Positions 9,479-18,065 of a stretch of 64,000 bases of DNA are shown here, in pieces. The position numbers and the translations under genes were made by a program. Under the pieces are notes generated by a model, which worked only from the letters and a program-made list of their open reading frames with translations, did not search any database and was not told the origin of the DNA. Position 1 is the stretch's first letter. Every line of letters starts with the position of its first letter. The stretch comes from Candidatus Protoclostridium gallicola (GTDB lineage Bacteria > Bacillota > Clostridia > Christensenellales > Pumilibacteraceae), in contig CAJFLE010000002.1 in NCBI GenBank assembly GCA_904387375.1, forward strand, positions 62,001-126,000. Direction: 5' to 3'.

Positions 9479-11827
9479 TTATTCCGCGACTATGTCCGCG
9501 GAGCCTTCCAGTCTGCCGTCGGCCGCTCTGACCGACGCTTTGTCCGACGTCATTTTTATCACCGCCATGGCCTCGCCGTAATATGTATCCGTTTCGCCGG
9601 TCATGAAACCGCGCTCGTTGTACGGGCAGGCGCAGCCGACCGCGAGCAGATCTCCGCCCTCGACGGTCACCTTTATTGTCCCGCGTTCGAGCGGCTTGAC
9701 GGTGCCCGCCGCGTCGGTATATTTCAGGCGCACAAAGCACAGCCCGCCCTTCTTCGGCGCCGCCTCGGGCAGGACGGACAGCACCGTTTCGTCGCCTGCG
9801 GTCGTAAGCGAGTTTCTCGCAAGCTCGTTGCCGCTCTCGTCCAGCGCGACGGCGGTTATCTCCCCGCCGCGGTAGGTAGTGCGGAAATCGAAGCGGCAGT
9901 TCTTTTTCAGCTTTTTGCGCCCGACCTTTCTGCCGTTCACGTAAAGCTCCACGACGGGCGCGCGCGAGTATACCTCCACTTTGGCGGGGCTGCCGTCCAG
10001 TCCGTTCCACGACCACGAAGTGATCGCGTTGGAGAACTTCCACGCCGACGGAGAATGCTTATCGTCCGTATTGGAAACGGGTACGACGGCGATCTGCGGT
10101 TTGTCTTCCAGACCGAACGCCACGCGCGTGTATTCCGCCTCGCCGAGCCGGTTGCCTATAAGGTCCAGCCTGCCGCTGCCCGCGGAGATCCAGCCGGGTC
10201 CGTGGAGAAAATCGGGCGCGTAATCGCGGTATTCCCACGCGCCTATGCCCACTTCGCCGAGATAGTCCATGCCCGCCCACACGAAGTCGCCGATGAGCGA
10301 GGGGTGAGCCTTGGCGAATTCCATGAACCGATACGCGTCGGCGCAGAACGTTTCGCTGCCGAGAATGACGCGGTCCGGATATTTCTTCACGTCGCCTTTA
10401 TAGCGTTTGATACCGTAATTGTAACCCGCGACGTCCATGGCGGCGTAGCAGTCCCGCGTCTTTTTGTCGCAGCCGGGGAGCTTCGCCATGGTTTTCATGA
10501 ACCCGGCGCCCAGCTTGCCGGCGAGGTTGTTGAAGAACTCGCTGCCCACCTTCTTCTGCGGGTTTTCCTTGGCCTTCTTGTCGCTGTATACGCCGAAGCC
10601 CATGGCGTGCAGATAATTGAAGAATATGTTGACGCCCACGGTCACGGGACGGTCGGGATCCAGCTTTTTGCACACGCCGTACATGGTGCGGAAGAACTCT
10701 ATGCCCTTCTTCTGCCCCGTTTCGGCGACCTCGTTTCCCAGCGAATACATTATCACGCTGGGGTGGTTGTAGTCCTTGACGATCATGTCCGTGATGTCGC
10801 GTTCGTACCACTCGGGCACGTAGTCGGCATAGTCGTGCATGGTCTTGTGTATGTACCACATGTCGACGTATTCGTCCATCATCATGACGCCGAGGCGGTC
10901 GCAGGCGCGGAGCATGGCTTTGGAGCAGGGATTGTGCGCGCTGCGCACGGCGTTGTAGCCCGCTTCTCTGAGCAGCCGTATCTTGCGCTCCTCCGCCTCT
11001 TCGTAGCACCTCGCGCCGAGAATGCCGTTGTCGTGATGTATGCACGCGCCGCGGATAATGACGCGCTCGCCGTTTACGCGGAAGCCGGATACCGCGTCGC
11101 ATTCGATCTTGCGCACGCCGAAGGTCTCGACGGCCTCGTCGTCGCCGAAGCGCGCCGTGCAGGTATACAGCGCGGGGCTGTCGGGCGACCAGAGTTCGGC
11201 GTCCGGAATTTCGGCGGCGAATACCGCTTCGGTTCCGCTCTCAGCCGTCAGCTCGGCGACAACCCTGCCGCCGCGCGCTATCGTCACCGACACCTCGCCC
11301 GGCTCGCTCGTCGCCACCTTTATTTCGACCACCGCCGGTTTTATTTCCAGCGTGCGTATGCGTACGCCGCCGAGCGGTATGCGCTTTTTCGGCTGCACGT
11401 ACATGGTCACGGGGCGGTATATGCCCGCGCCCGAGTACCAACGGCTGTTGGGCTGATCGGCGTTGCGGGCGACGACGCGCATCTCGTTCGTCTGCCCGAA
11501 GCGCAGGAAGTCCTCCGCGGGCACGTAAAAATTCGTATAGCCGTACGGCCGGTACATGGCCTTTTCGCCGTTTATGTACACTTCGGCGTTGCGGTACACG
11601 CCTTCGAACTCGAACGTGACCGCCATGCCCTCGTAAGCCGCGGGCACTTCGAAAGTCTTCACGTATTCGTAGTCGTGCCCCTCGAACCAGCCCGTGTTGG
11701 TGCCGCCGTCGCTGTCTATCGTGCGCGGCTCGCTTATCATGGCGTCGTGCGGCAGGTCGGTCTCCGCCCACTCTCCGCCGTCCAGACGTTTCCATTTCCA
11801 GCCTGAATTGAAATTTATCGCTTTCAT
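9479..11827 (-). CDS. Glycoside hydrolase family 2 beta-galactosidase
   Basis: The 782-residue protein has the GH2 order of a sugar-binding jelly roll (residues 1-150), an immunoglobulin-like domain, and a TIM barrel. The family signature RSAHNPCSKAML is near residue 300, the acid/base glutamate is in SLGNEV near residue 364 and the nucleophile is probably the glutamate in LGSETF near residue 491. There is no signal peptide, so it should act in the cytoplasm on imported galactosides such as lactose. Position at the head of a complete Leloir operon supports a galactose-releasing role. The ribosome site is AAAGGGG. Confidence 0.92.
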   Translation of the reverse strand: MKAINFNSGWKWKRLDGGEWAETDLPHDAMISEPRTIDSDGGTNTGWFEGHDYEYVKTFEVPAAYEGMAVTFEFEGVYRNAEVYINGEKAMYRPYGYTNFYVPAEDFLRFGQTNEMRVVARNADQPNSRWYSGAGIYRPVTMYVQPKKRIPLGGVRIRTLEIKPAVVEIKVATSEPGEVSVTIARGGRVVAELTAESGTEAVFAAEIPDAELWSPDSPALYTCTARFGDDEAVETFGVRKIECDAVSGFRVNGERVIIRGACIHHDNGILGARCYEEAEERKIRLLREAGYNAVRSAHNPCSKAMLRACDRLGVMMMDEYVDMWYIHKTMHDYADYVPEWYERDITDMIVKDYNHPSVIMYSLGNEVAETGQKKGIEFFRTMYGVCKKLDPDRPVTVGVNIFFNYLHAMGFGVYSDKKAKENPQKKVGSEFFNNLAGKLGAGFMKTMAKLPGCDKKTRDCYAAMDVAGYNYGIKRYKGDVKKYPDRVILGSETFCADAYRFMEFAKAHPSLIGDFVWAGMDYLGEVGIGAWEYRDYAPDFLHGPGWISAGSGRLDLIGNRLGEAEYTRVAFGLEDKPQIAVVPVSNTDDKHSPSAWKFSNAITSWSWNGLDGSPAKVEVYSRAPVVELYVNGRKVGRKKLKKNCRFDFRTTYRGGEITAVALDESGNELARNSLTTAGDETVLSVLPEAAPKKGGLCFVRLKYTDAAGTVKPLERGTIKVTVEGGDLLAVGCACPYNERGFMTGETDTYYGEAMAVIKMTSDKASVRAADGRLEGSADIVAE

Positions 11828-11866
11828 CGTAAACCCCTTTTCGGTTATTTTCCGGATATTTACTTA

Positions 11867-11895
11867 ATAGTAACAGATTTCCCGCCGCCGTGCAA
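11867..11895 (-). promoter_or_regulatory. Promoter P1 of the beta-galactosidase/gal operon
   Basis: TTGCAC, 17 bases and TACTAT lie on the minus strand about 40 bases upstream of the beta-galactosidase start. The promoter is embedded in the first copy of a 57-bp repeat. Confidence 0.7.
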
Positions 11896-11926
11896 GAAGT
11901 ATTTTGGGATTATATGGACATTTATT
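11870..11926. repeat. 57-bp direct repeat, copy 1 (promoter/operator block)
   Basis: This block and the one at 12030-12086 align without gaps and share the GTAACAGA, TGCAAGAA and GGACATTTATT segments at identical spacing. The first two segments are parts of a minus-strand promoter; the last, just upstream of the -35 box, is a likely binding site for the divergent AraC regulator. Confidence 0.75.
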
Positions 11927-11950
11927 ATCCTTTTTTGCGGCACTCGCGGC

Positions 11951-11975
11951 AAAAGAGCGGCCCGAAGCGGGCCGC
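11951..11975 (-). terminator. Probable terminator or attenuator between P2 and P1
   Basis: On the minus strand arms GCGGCCCG and CGGGCCGC flank a CTT loop and are followed by TCTTTT. A transcript from P2 would meet this hairpin after about 65 bases, before reaching P1. Confidence 0.6.
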
Positions 11976-12026
11976 CCCTCCGCAAAGAAAGATGATGATG
12001 GGAAAATGATGATGATTGTTAACTGA

Positions 12027-12055
12027 ATTGTAACAGACGCGGGGCGCGTTTGCAA
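12027..12055 (-). promoter_or_regulatory. Promoter P2 of the gal operon region
   Basis: TTGCAA, 17 bases and TACAAT lie on the minus strand in the second repeat copy, exactly 160 bases upstream of the equivalent P1 elements. Confidence 0.65.
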
Positions 12056-12086
12056 GAAATATATTGTCAGGTTACGGACATTTATT
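12030..12086. repeat. 57-bp direct repeat, copy 2 (promoter/operator block)
   Basis: This is the partner of 11870-11926, offset by 160 bases. Its GGACATTTATT segment ends 12 bases before the -35 box of the araC-type gene, so one bound regulator could touch both directions. The remainder of the 318-base intergenic region (11828-12146) holds only the GATGATG-rich stretch 11989-12017 and no gene. Confidence 0.7.
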
Positions 12087-12098
12087 GCCGAAAACATA

Positions 12099-12127
12099 TT
12101 GACAAAAGCTCAAAAACGGGGTAAAAT
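12099..12127 (+). promoter_or_regulatory. Promoter of the AraC-family regulator gene
   Basis: TTGACA, 17 bases and TAAAAT precede the regulator gene. Transcription should start near 12134, directly at the AAGGAGA ribosome site. Confidence 0.8.
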
Positions 12128-12146
12128 GACAAAAAGGAGAAAAATC

Positions 12147-13016
12147 ATGCTGGCAAAACACGAAGTGTGGAAATACTCGGGCAACGAGCGGGTGTGGGTG
12201 GGCAAATACCGCAACTCGCACAACCTGCCCCACTGGCACTACGACTGCGAACTGCTTTTCGTCGAAAGCGGAAGCATAGACGTGTTCTGCGAAAAACAGC
12301 GGCACACGCTCACGGCGGGTCAGGCGCTGTTCGTGGACAGCGGACAGGTGCATTACATGCGCGCGCAGACCCCGGACACCGTGCTCGCCGTCACAATCTT
12401 CGATTACAACATAATAAAACCGTTCGCCGCCAAATTCTGCCTCGCCTCGCCGCGGCTCGAAGGAGATTACAATCTGCCCGCCGTATATGCGCGCGTAAAA
12501 AGGGAGCTGGAAGGCGGCAAATTCCTCGGCGACATAGCGGCTTCGGTGGAGATCGCGCGGCTCATGATCGAAATCATGCGCGGCGAGGATCTCATTCCCC
12601 GCCCCGAAATCGGCACGACGGTGCAGTCGCTCAAAAACCTTCTCGGCGAGATCAACGAAAAATTCGAGTTCTATACCTTCGACGAGGCGGCAAGCTATAT
12701 GGGCATGAGCCCGGCGTATTTCTCACGTTTCTTCCACAATCTCGTCGGAATGACGTTTTCCCAATACCTCAACTATGTGCGCATCGAGAACGCCGTGAAG
12801 CTCATTCATTCGTCCGAACGCCTGCAGATCACCGAAGTTGCGATACGCTGCGGCTTCTCCACGATAAGGAATTTCAACCGCACGTTCAAGGAGCTGACGG
12901 GGTATCAGCCCAAACGCCTGCCCGCAGATTTTACGCTGGACGAGAAGTTTTCCGCCGTCGGCAGCGAATCGTTCGACCCCACGCAGCCCGGCTGCGAGCT
13001 GATAGAGTCCTCCTGA
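12147..13016 (+). CDS. AraC-family transcriptional regulator of the gal operon
   Basis: The 289-residue protein has an N-terminal cupin sensor domain (HWHYDCELLFV near residues 26-36 and the VDSGQVHY turn) and a C-terminal pair of AraC-type helix-turn-helices (roughly residues 175-270, ending GYQPKRLP). The ATG at 12147 is chosen because AAGGAGA sits six bases before it; upstream in-frame ATGs lie inside or before the promoter. Its divergent position next to beta-galactosidase and the repeated GGACATTTATT sites suggest it senses galactose or a galactoside and controls the operon, which is an inference. Confidence 0.88.
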   Translation: MLAKHEVWKYSGNERVWVGKYRNSHNLPHWHYDCELLFVESGSIDVFCEKQRHTLTAGQALFVDSGQVHYMRAQTPDTVLAVTIFDYNIIKPFAAKFCLASPRLEGDYNLPAVYARVKRELEGGKFLGDIAASVEIARLMIEIMRGEDLIPRPEIGTTVQSLKNLLGEINEKFEFYTFDEAASYMGMSPAYFSRFFHNLVGMTFSQYLNYVRIENAVKLIHSSERLQITEVAIRCGFSTIRNFNRTFKELTGYQPKRLPADFTLDEKFSAVGSESFDPTQPGCELIESS

Positions 13017-13056
13017 CCGCCGGGCATAACCGAAAAACGAAACATGACATATATGC

Positions 13057-13094
13057 GCGAAAGCCCCGGACCTATAGGTCCGGGGCTTTCGCGT
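13057..13094. terminator. Bidirectional terminator
   Basis: A perfect inverted repeat with 17-base arms (CGCGAAAGCCCCGGACC and its complement) around TATA separates the convergent AraC and cupin genes. An outer 12-base inverted repeat (13028-13039 and 13105-13116) extends it. Confidence 0.8.
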
Positions 13095-13114
13095 GATTGT
13101 CGTGCGTTTTTCGG

Positions 13115-13546
13115 TTACGCGAGCGAGTCGTACCGGTCGTCGGTCACGGCTTCCAGCCACTCGTTCGAAGTTTCTTCGCCGGGCGCTTCCACGGCGATGT
13201 GGGCGAACCAGCTGTCCTTCTTCGCGCCGTGCCAGTGCTTGACGCCCGCGGGAATGACCACTACGTCGCCGGGCGCGAGGCTGCGCGCCTCTTTGCCCCA
13301 CTCCTGATACCAGCCGCTGCCGGCGGTGCAGAGCAGGATCTGTCCGCCGCCGCTCTTGGCGTGATGTATGTGCCAGTTGTTGCGGCAGCCCGGTTCGAAC
13401 GTCACGTTGGCGAAGAACAGTCCGTCGCCGGGCGCGGTGAGCGGATTGAGGTACGACGTGCCGATGAAATATTTCGCGAACGCGGCGTTCTCGCCGCCGC
13501 GGCCGAATACGTTTTCCTTTTCGAAAGTCTTGTCCGTTTCCTTCAT
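13115..13546 (-). CDS. Cupin-domain protein
   Basis: The 143-residue protein is a single cupin barrel. The first cupin motif supplies histidines in NWHIHH and a glutamine, and the second has the PAGVKHWHG segment, together forming a plausible divalent-metal site. Proteins of this type often accompany carboxymuconolactone-decarboxylase-family proteins, as here, where the neighbour lies 18 bases upstream. The substrate is unknown. GAGGAG provides the ribosome site. Confidence 0.85.
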   Translation of the reverse strand: MKETDKTFEKENVFGRGGENAAFAKYFIGTSYLNPLTAPGDGLFFANVTFEPGCRNNWHIHHAKSGGGQILLCTAGSGWYQEWGKEARSLAPGDVVVIPAGVKHWHGAKKDSWFAHIAVEAPGEETSNEWLEAVTDDRYDSLA

Positions 13547-13564
13547 TTTCGTTGTCTCCTCTTT

Positions 13565-14317
13565 TTACGAAAGCAGCTCTTTCGAGCAGTTGAGCGCGTT
13601 GAACAGGCGGGGCATGCCCATATACGGCATGGCGTGCACGAGCGCGCAGACGATTTCTTCCTTGGTGTTGCCCGCTTTAAGCGCGCCTTCGACGTGCGAG
13701 CGCACCTGCACTTCGGCGCCGCCCAGCGCTGCGAGCATGACGACGGTCAGCAGCTCCCTGTCCTTGCCGCTCAGTCCCTTTCTCGTCGCGAAATCGCCGA
13801 AACCGAACGCCGTCAGGTATCTGGGCACCGCCTCGGCGAACGCGCCGGGCAGCCACGTATAGCGGTCGGCTATTTCCGTGCCGTACAGCGGCGCCTGAAC
13901 GGCGAGCCCCTTTTCATAGCGGTCGTCCTCTGTCACCGTCGCGGCGTCCTCGAGAGGCAGGGATATGCCGCTCTTTTCGAACGTCTCGTTCATCGCGGCG
14001 ATGGCGTTCAGCGTTTTGGGGAAGCCGATGAAGGGCGCGCACTGATACACCGCCTCGCGCACTTCGGCGGGCTTTATGCCGATGTTAAGGCATGCCGCGG
14101 TATGAGATTTCAGCTGCGGCAGCGTCTGGTTGACCGTCAGCACGGTCACGGTTATTAGCTCGCGCATGCGGTTGTCCAGCGGGCCGACGTAGCTCACTTC
14201 GCCGAAGATGAAGCGCTGAAGTATGCGCATGAAGCCGGGGTCGGTGCCCTCGTCGGTCACGGGTTTGCCGCCGAACAGCTCGGCGAACTTTTCTTCGCAG
14301 TTTTTCACTCTGTCCAT
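13565..14317 (-). CDS. Carboxymuconolactone decarboxylase-family protein, two-domain
   Basis: The 250-residue protein contains two copies of the AhpD/CMD helical domain (residues 30-125 and 150-245); each has the RELITVTVL- or RELLTVVML-type helix followed by a histidine-containing segment (KSHTAA and RSHVEG). No CxxC peroxidase pair is visible, so peroxidase activity is unlikely. A GGAGAT ribosome site precedes the start, and the cupin gene follows directly, so the two probably form an operon. The reaction is unknown. Confidence 0.85.
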   Translation of the reverse strand: MDRVKNCEEKFAELFGGKPVTDEGTDPGFMRILQRFIFGEVSYVGPLDNRMRELITVTVLTVNQTLPQLKSHTAACLNIGIKPAEVREAVYQCAPFIGFPKTLNAIAAMNETFEKSGISLPLEDAATVTEDDRYEKGLAVQAPLYGTEIADRYTWLPGAFAEAVPRYLTAFGFGDFATRKGLSGKDRELLTVVMLAALGGAEVQVRSHVEGALKAGNTKEEIVCALVHAMPYMGMPRLFNALNCSKELLS

Positions 14318-14416
14318 TTTTCCTAATCTCCTCGATCGCCTTTATTATACCACCGCCGCCACCGAATGTACAATACTTATTTTTTATCGCCGGTATGCCT
14401 TCGGGTTATATCTCGC

Positions 14417-15904
14417 CTACGAATGTATGTCCAGCCCGCTCCACACCGCGACCGCTCTTCCGTCGGGGTCGTATTCCTGTCTGTCCGGCCTGTCCATAAC
14501 GAGCGTGGGGCGGCGCGCCGCGTCGTATACGTCCCAGCGGCAGTCCGAGCAGCCCGTCGGGTCGCCGGTGCGTACGAAATTCAGCCAGCTGCCCATGAGC
14601 TTGCGGCGGAACTCCTCGCGGCGCCGTTCAGGCGCGCCCTTCCACGCCAGCGCCGTATTGGTTTTCTTCGCGCCGAACGTGCCCAGCGCGGGCGCTATAT
14701 CCACGGAATGCACGGCTCCGAAGCCGAGCAGGCGCATCAGCGGCGGCGCGTAATCGAAACGGTACATCCACACGTCGGAGTGCGCGCTCTGCGCGTCGGC
14801 GAGCAGCACCGAGTCCTTGACGAACAGCCTGTCCGTCGCCATGGCGGAATACTTCCTTCTGCTCCCGCGCAGGTGCGAATACAGCGCTTCCAGCTCCGCG
14901 AGTCTGTCCTCGCAGCCGCAGTCGCGGCACATGCGCTCCGCCTGCGCGCGCGAGCGTATGAACCAGCCCAGCATATTGAACAGCGTGCCCTCGTTGCGGT
15001 TGGTGCCGATGAGCAGTTTTATGCCGCGCGTGCGCCCTTCCTTTGCCGCCGTGACGGCGAGCGACGGGAGCAGGTCGTCGAATACGGGGCCGGGCTGCCC
15101 CAGCCCCGGGTGCAGTACGGAATTTTCGGTGAACATGAGCCGCGCCGCCTTCTTCATGGCCGCCGCCGGCATATCGCGCAGCCGCGTTATGTCGCCCCGC
15201 TCCATGCCCATGAAGCGCAGGAACATATCGAGATGCAGTTTCGCGGTCGTGTCCGAGAACGTGAACGCGGGAATGCCGCTCTGCACTATCGCTTTGGAAA
15301 ACAGCCCCGCCGCGGCGGGCGAAGCCATGAGATAGCACACGCTGCTGCCGCCCGCGCTCTCTCCCGCCACCGTGACGTTGTCCGGGTCGCCGCCGAACGC
15401 GGAGATGTTCTCGTGCACCCACCGCAGCGCCGCGAGATGATCGGACAGCGTGCAGTTGGTGTCGAACGCTTCGGGCGCGTACAGCGCGAAAGGATAACAG
15501 CCCAGCGGGCCGAGCCTGTAGTTCATCGACACGAATACGACGCCCTCGCGCGCGTATGCCGAGCCGTCGTAGCCGGGGTCGCCCGACTCGCCGAACGCAA
15601 ACCCGCCGCCGTATATCCATACGAAAACGGGCAGGTTTTTCCTGTCGTCGTCCGGCCGCCATACGTTCAGATAAAGGCAGTCCTCGCTCTCACGGGCGGA
15701 GCCGCGCGAGAATTTCAGAAACTGCACCGGCCTGTCCGGGAACGCGAAGCAGTCCCTCTCGCCGAAGGGCGGGCACTCCGCGGCGCGGCGGAAACGCAGC
15801 TCTCCCACGGGAGGCGCGGCGTAAGGTATGCCCAGCCACCTCGCGACGCCGTCCTCCGTCCTGCCGCGCAGCACGCCGTATTTCGTTTTTATCTCCGTTA
15901 TCAT
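14417..15904 (-). CDS. Type-B carboxylesterase
   Basis: The 495-residue alpha/beta hydrolase belongs to the carboxylesterase/para-nitrobenzyl esterase family. The N-terminal GIPYAAPPVGELRF, the EDCLYLNVW signature, the oxyanion-hole GGGF and the nucleophile motif GESAGG (serine near residue 190) are all present, and a histidine in GAVHSVDI near residue 405 can complete the triad. No signal peptide is present. The ATG follows a TATACT -10 box by six bases with no ribosome site, so the mRNA is probably leaderless. Confidence 0.9.
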   Translation of the reverse strand: MITEIKTKYGVLRGRTEDGVARWLGIPYAAPPVGELRFRRAAECPPFGERDCFAFPDRPVQFLKFSRGSARESEDCLYLNVWRPDDDRKNLPVFVWIYGGGFAFGESGDPGYDGSAYAREGVVFVSMNYRLGPLGCYPFALYAPEAFDTNCTLSDHLAALRWVHENISAFGGDPDNVTVAGESAGGSSVCYLMASPAAAGLFSKAIVQSGIPAFTFSDTTAKLHLDMFLRFMGMERGDITRLRDMPAAAMKKAARLMFTENSVLHPGLGQPGPVFDDLLPSLAVTAAKEGRTRGIKLLIGTNRNEGTLFNMLGWFIRSRAQAERMCRDCGCEDRLAELEALYSHLRGSRRKYSAMATDRLFVKDSVLLADAQSAHSDVWMYRFDYAPPLMRLLGFGAVHSVDIAPALGTFGAKKTNTALAWKGAPERRREEFRRKLMGSWLNFVRTGDPTGCSDCRWDVYDAARRPTLVMDRPDRQEYDPDGRAVAVWSGLDIHS

Positions 15905-15910
15905 AGTACA

Positions 15911-15939
15911 AGTATATCACGCGCCGGCGCAAAAAGCAA
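15911..15939 (-). promoter_or_regulatory. Carboxylesterase promoter, leaderless
   Basis: TTGCTT, 17 bases and TATACT lie on the minus strand, and the start codon begins after six further bases. Confidence 0.6.
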
Positions 15940-16065
15940 GAGCCGCGGAGCACAGCCCCGCGGCACAGCGATATTGTCGAACGTTAAAATCATTATTTTC
16001 TCCTGTTGGTTTTATTTTATCAAACTTTCCGGAGAAAATCAATATATTTTGCGGGTTATACGGAA

Positions 16066-16098
16066 AAATCCGCCGCAGATATACTCCGCGGCGGATTT
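16066..16098. terminator. Terminator downstream of spo0A
   Basis: Arms AAATCCGCCGC and GCGGCGGATTT form a hairpin 30 bases after the spo0A stop, followed on the minus strand by a short T run. Confidence 0.8.
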
Positions 16099-16128
16099 GC
16101 CAGGAAAATCGTATCGATTTGCAAAAGG

Positions 16129-16857
16129 TCAGACCGATTCGAGCAGCATTTTGTCGGCGACGAGCGCGATGAACTCGCCGTTGGTGGGTTTTTCGTTGTG
16201 GCTGTATACGCGCACGCCGAAAAGGTTGTTGATGTTCTCGATCTTTCCCCTGTTCCACGCGACTTCGATGGCGTGGCGTATCGCCCTTTCCACCTTGGAC
16301 GGCGAAGTATCGAAGCGGCGCGCGACCTCGGGATAAAGACGCTTGGTTATGCTGTTGATGATATCGGGATTGTCTATCGCCATTTTGATGGCTTCGCGCA
16401 GGAACTGGTAGCCTTTTATATGCGCGGGAATGCCGACGGTGATGAAAATATTCGTGATTTTTTCTTCCAGCGTTTTGTTCTTGATACGGCTGGCGGCGCC
16501 GCTTGCCATGCATTCGGAAATGCGGGCGTCGAGCTGTTCGAAACGGAAGGGTTTCATCATGTAATATTTTGCGCCGAGATTGATCGCACGGGTAACGAAA
16601 CTGCCCGAAGCGAGCGCGCTCATCACAATGACCTTTGTCGATCCGCTGATCTGCTCGAGCACTCCGTAGCCGTCCAGCTTGGGCATAACGATATCGAGCA
16701 ATACCACGTCGGGGCGGTTCGCGTTTATTTTCTCGAGAGCTTCCTCGCCGTCGTACGCCGTCGCCACTATATCGTATTCGTCATTGCCTCCGAGGTAATC
16801 GGACAGTTCGCGCACAAACTCTTCGTTGTCGTCTGCTATAAGAATTTTAGTCTTCAT
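16129..16857 (-). CDS. spo0A: Sporulation master regulator Spo0A
   Basis: The 242-residue protein has a response-regulator receiver domain (residues 1-120; acidic pair D9-D10, phospho-acceptor D55 in VVLLDIVMP, lysine in YYMMKPF near 106) and the Spo0A-specific C-terminal DNA-binding domain (about residues 135-242) with the SPSKVERAIRHAIEVAW recognition helix. Spo0A controls entry into sporulation and related programmes in Bacilli and Clostridia. The start has a good GGAGGA site and its own promoter at 16891-16919. No other sporulation gene is in the window. Confidence 0.97.
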   Translation of the reverse strand: MKTKILIADDNEEFVRELSDYLGGNDEYDIVATAYDGEEALEKINANRPDVVLLDIVMPKLDGYGVLEQISGSTKVIVMSALASGSFVTRAINLGAKYYMMKPFRFEQLDARISECMASGAASRIKNKTLEEKITNIFITVGIPAHIKGYQFLREAIKMAIDNPDIINSITKRLYPEVARRFDTSPSKVERAIRHAIEVAWNRGKIENINNLFGVRVYSHNEKPTNGEFIALVADKMLLESV

Positions 16858-16890
16858 TGACTTTGGTTTCCTCCGTGTTTTTTCAGTCAT

Positions 16891-16919
16891 ATTATAGCAA
16901 AATATTACCAAAAGTGCAA
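16891..16919 (-). promoter_or_regulatory. spo0A promoter
   Basis: TTGCAC, 17 bases and TATAAT lie on the minus strand, about 35 bases upstream of the start codon. Confidence 0.75.
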
Positions 16920-17009
16920 TTTTTAACAACCGCGAAGATATGCGCTTTCGCACGATTATGCGCAATTAGATACATATTTTGTCGAAAGCGTTATCACTGC
17001 CGCGCGCTA

Positions 17010-17039
17010 TTGACATACGCCGCCGAGGTGTGGTATAAT
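17010..17039 (+). promoter_or_regulatory. Promoter of the dehydrogenase gene, leaderless
   Basis: TTGACA, 18 bases and TATAAT are followed after six bases by the ATG at 17046, leaving no room for a ribosome-binding site. Confidence 0.75.
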
Positions 17040-17045
17040 ACGCTT

Positions 17046-18062
17046 ATGAAGGCATGGAAGATAACAGCCCCCCGCACCGTGGAACAGATCAGTTCGCCGA
17101 GCGAACCGGTCGGTCCGGGGCAGGTAAAAGTCAAGATAGGATACTGTCTGGTATCCCGGCCGGATATAATGACGTACAAAGCCGAAACGGCCGCCGAACT
17201 GCCGGTAGTACCCGGAGGATCGTGCTGCGGCATGGTCGTCGAAACCGGCGAAGGCGTCGGCGATCTGGAACGCGGCGACCGTGTATTCATTCATCCCCAA
17301 AAGTACTGCGGCGTATGCGCCGCATGTAAGGCCGGACATTATTCCTCGTGCGAGAACGTCGGGTATTACGGCATCACGTGCGACGGTTTCATGCGCGATT
17401 TCGCAGTCGTGCAGTCCATAGACTGCACCAAGCTGCCCGAACGCATACAGGGCCGCGACGCCGTATTCCTCGACTATATTGCCATCGCCGTACAGACGAT
17501 TTCCGCGCTCGACATCAGGAAGGGCGAACATATCGCCATTGCGGGAGCGAGCACTCTGGGCATAATTCTCGGACAGGTTGCGCTGTACTATCAGACGGTG
17601 CCCATTCTCGTGGACACCAATCCCGAATATCTTGACAAAGCAAGTCAGTTAGGCATATATTATACGATCAACGCCGCCGAATGCAACGCCCGCAACAAGA
17701 TTTTCCATATCACGGGCGGCAAAATGGCGGAGTGCGCCGCGCATATCGCTTCGGGCGAGATACCCGTTTCCGACAGCATAAGTTTCGCAGGCCGCGGAGG
17801 CAGGCTCGCCATTGTCGGGCGATACGGCTGCCGCCACGAACTCGACTGTTCCCTGCGCCCCGTCATCGAGAACGGGATCACCGTCATCGGCGTATCGAGC
17901 GGCGCAAAGAACACTCAGGTCGCGGTCAATATGCTGGCGAACAAGGCGGTGTCCGTCGCTCCGCTCGTGACGGGCGAAGCCGGATTCGACGACATCCCCC
18001 TCATTTTCGAGGAGAACGCCGACGTAAACAACCACCTCAAAACCGTTATCAAAATGGACTGA
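17046..18062 (+). CDS. Medium-chain (zinc-type) alcohol dehydrogenase-like protein
   Basis: The 338-residue protein has the GroES-like domain and Rossmann domain of medium-chain dehydrogenases. The structural-zinc loop is intact (cysteines in CGVCAACKAGHYSSC, near residues 91-106). The catalytic zinc ligands are altered: the usual cysteine is serine in LVSRPDIM and the usual GHE is replaced in PGGSCCG, so normal zinc-dependent alcohol oxidation is doubtful. The ATG coincides with the expected transcription start. The gene ends three bases from the convergent membrane-protein gene. Substrate unknown. Confidence 0.85.
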   Translation: MKAWKITAPRTVEQISSPSEPVGPGQVKVKIGYCLVSRPDIMTYKAETAAELPVVPGGSCCGMVVETGEGVGDLERGDRVFIHPQKYCGVCAACKAGHYSSCENVGYYGITCDGFMRDFAVVQSIDCTKLPERIQGRDAVFLDYIAIAVQTISALDIRKGEHIAIAGASTLGIILGQVALYYQTVPILVDTNPEYLDKASQLGIYYTINAAECNARNKIFHITGGKMAECAAHIASGEIPVSDSISFAGRGGRLAIVGRYGCRHELDCSLRPVIENGITVIGVSSGAKNTQVAVNMLANKAVSVAPLVTGEAGFDDIPLIFEENADVNNHLKTVIKMD

Positions 18063-18065
18063 CCG

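Noticed and set aside
8741..11806. 1021-codon open frame on the plus strand opposite galT and beta-galactosidase
   Set aside because: It is a GC-rich shadow: the opposite frames encode recognisable enzymes, while this translation is Arg/Ala/His-rich without motifs. The same applies to long frames opposite comEC (2212-4332), valS (21463-24261), and the GH3 and lipoprotein genes (27865-30045, 54114-57266, 57605-59977).
11989..12017. GATGATG repeats as CRISPR or tandem-repeat array
   Set aside because: The repeats are very short, irregular and lack spacers; no CRISPR array or cas gene was found in the window.
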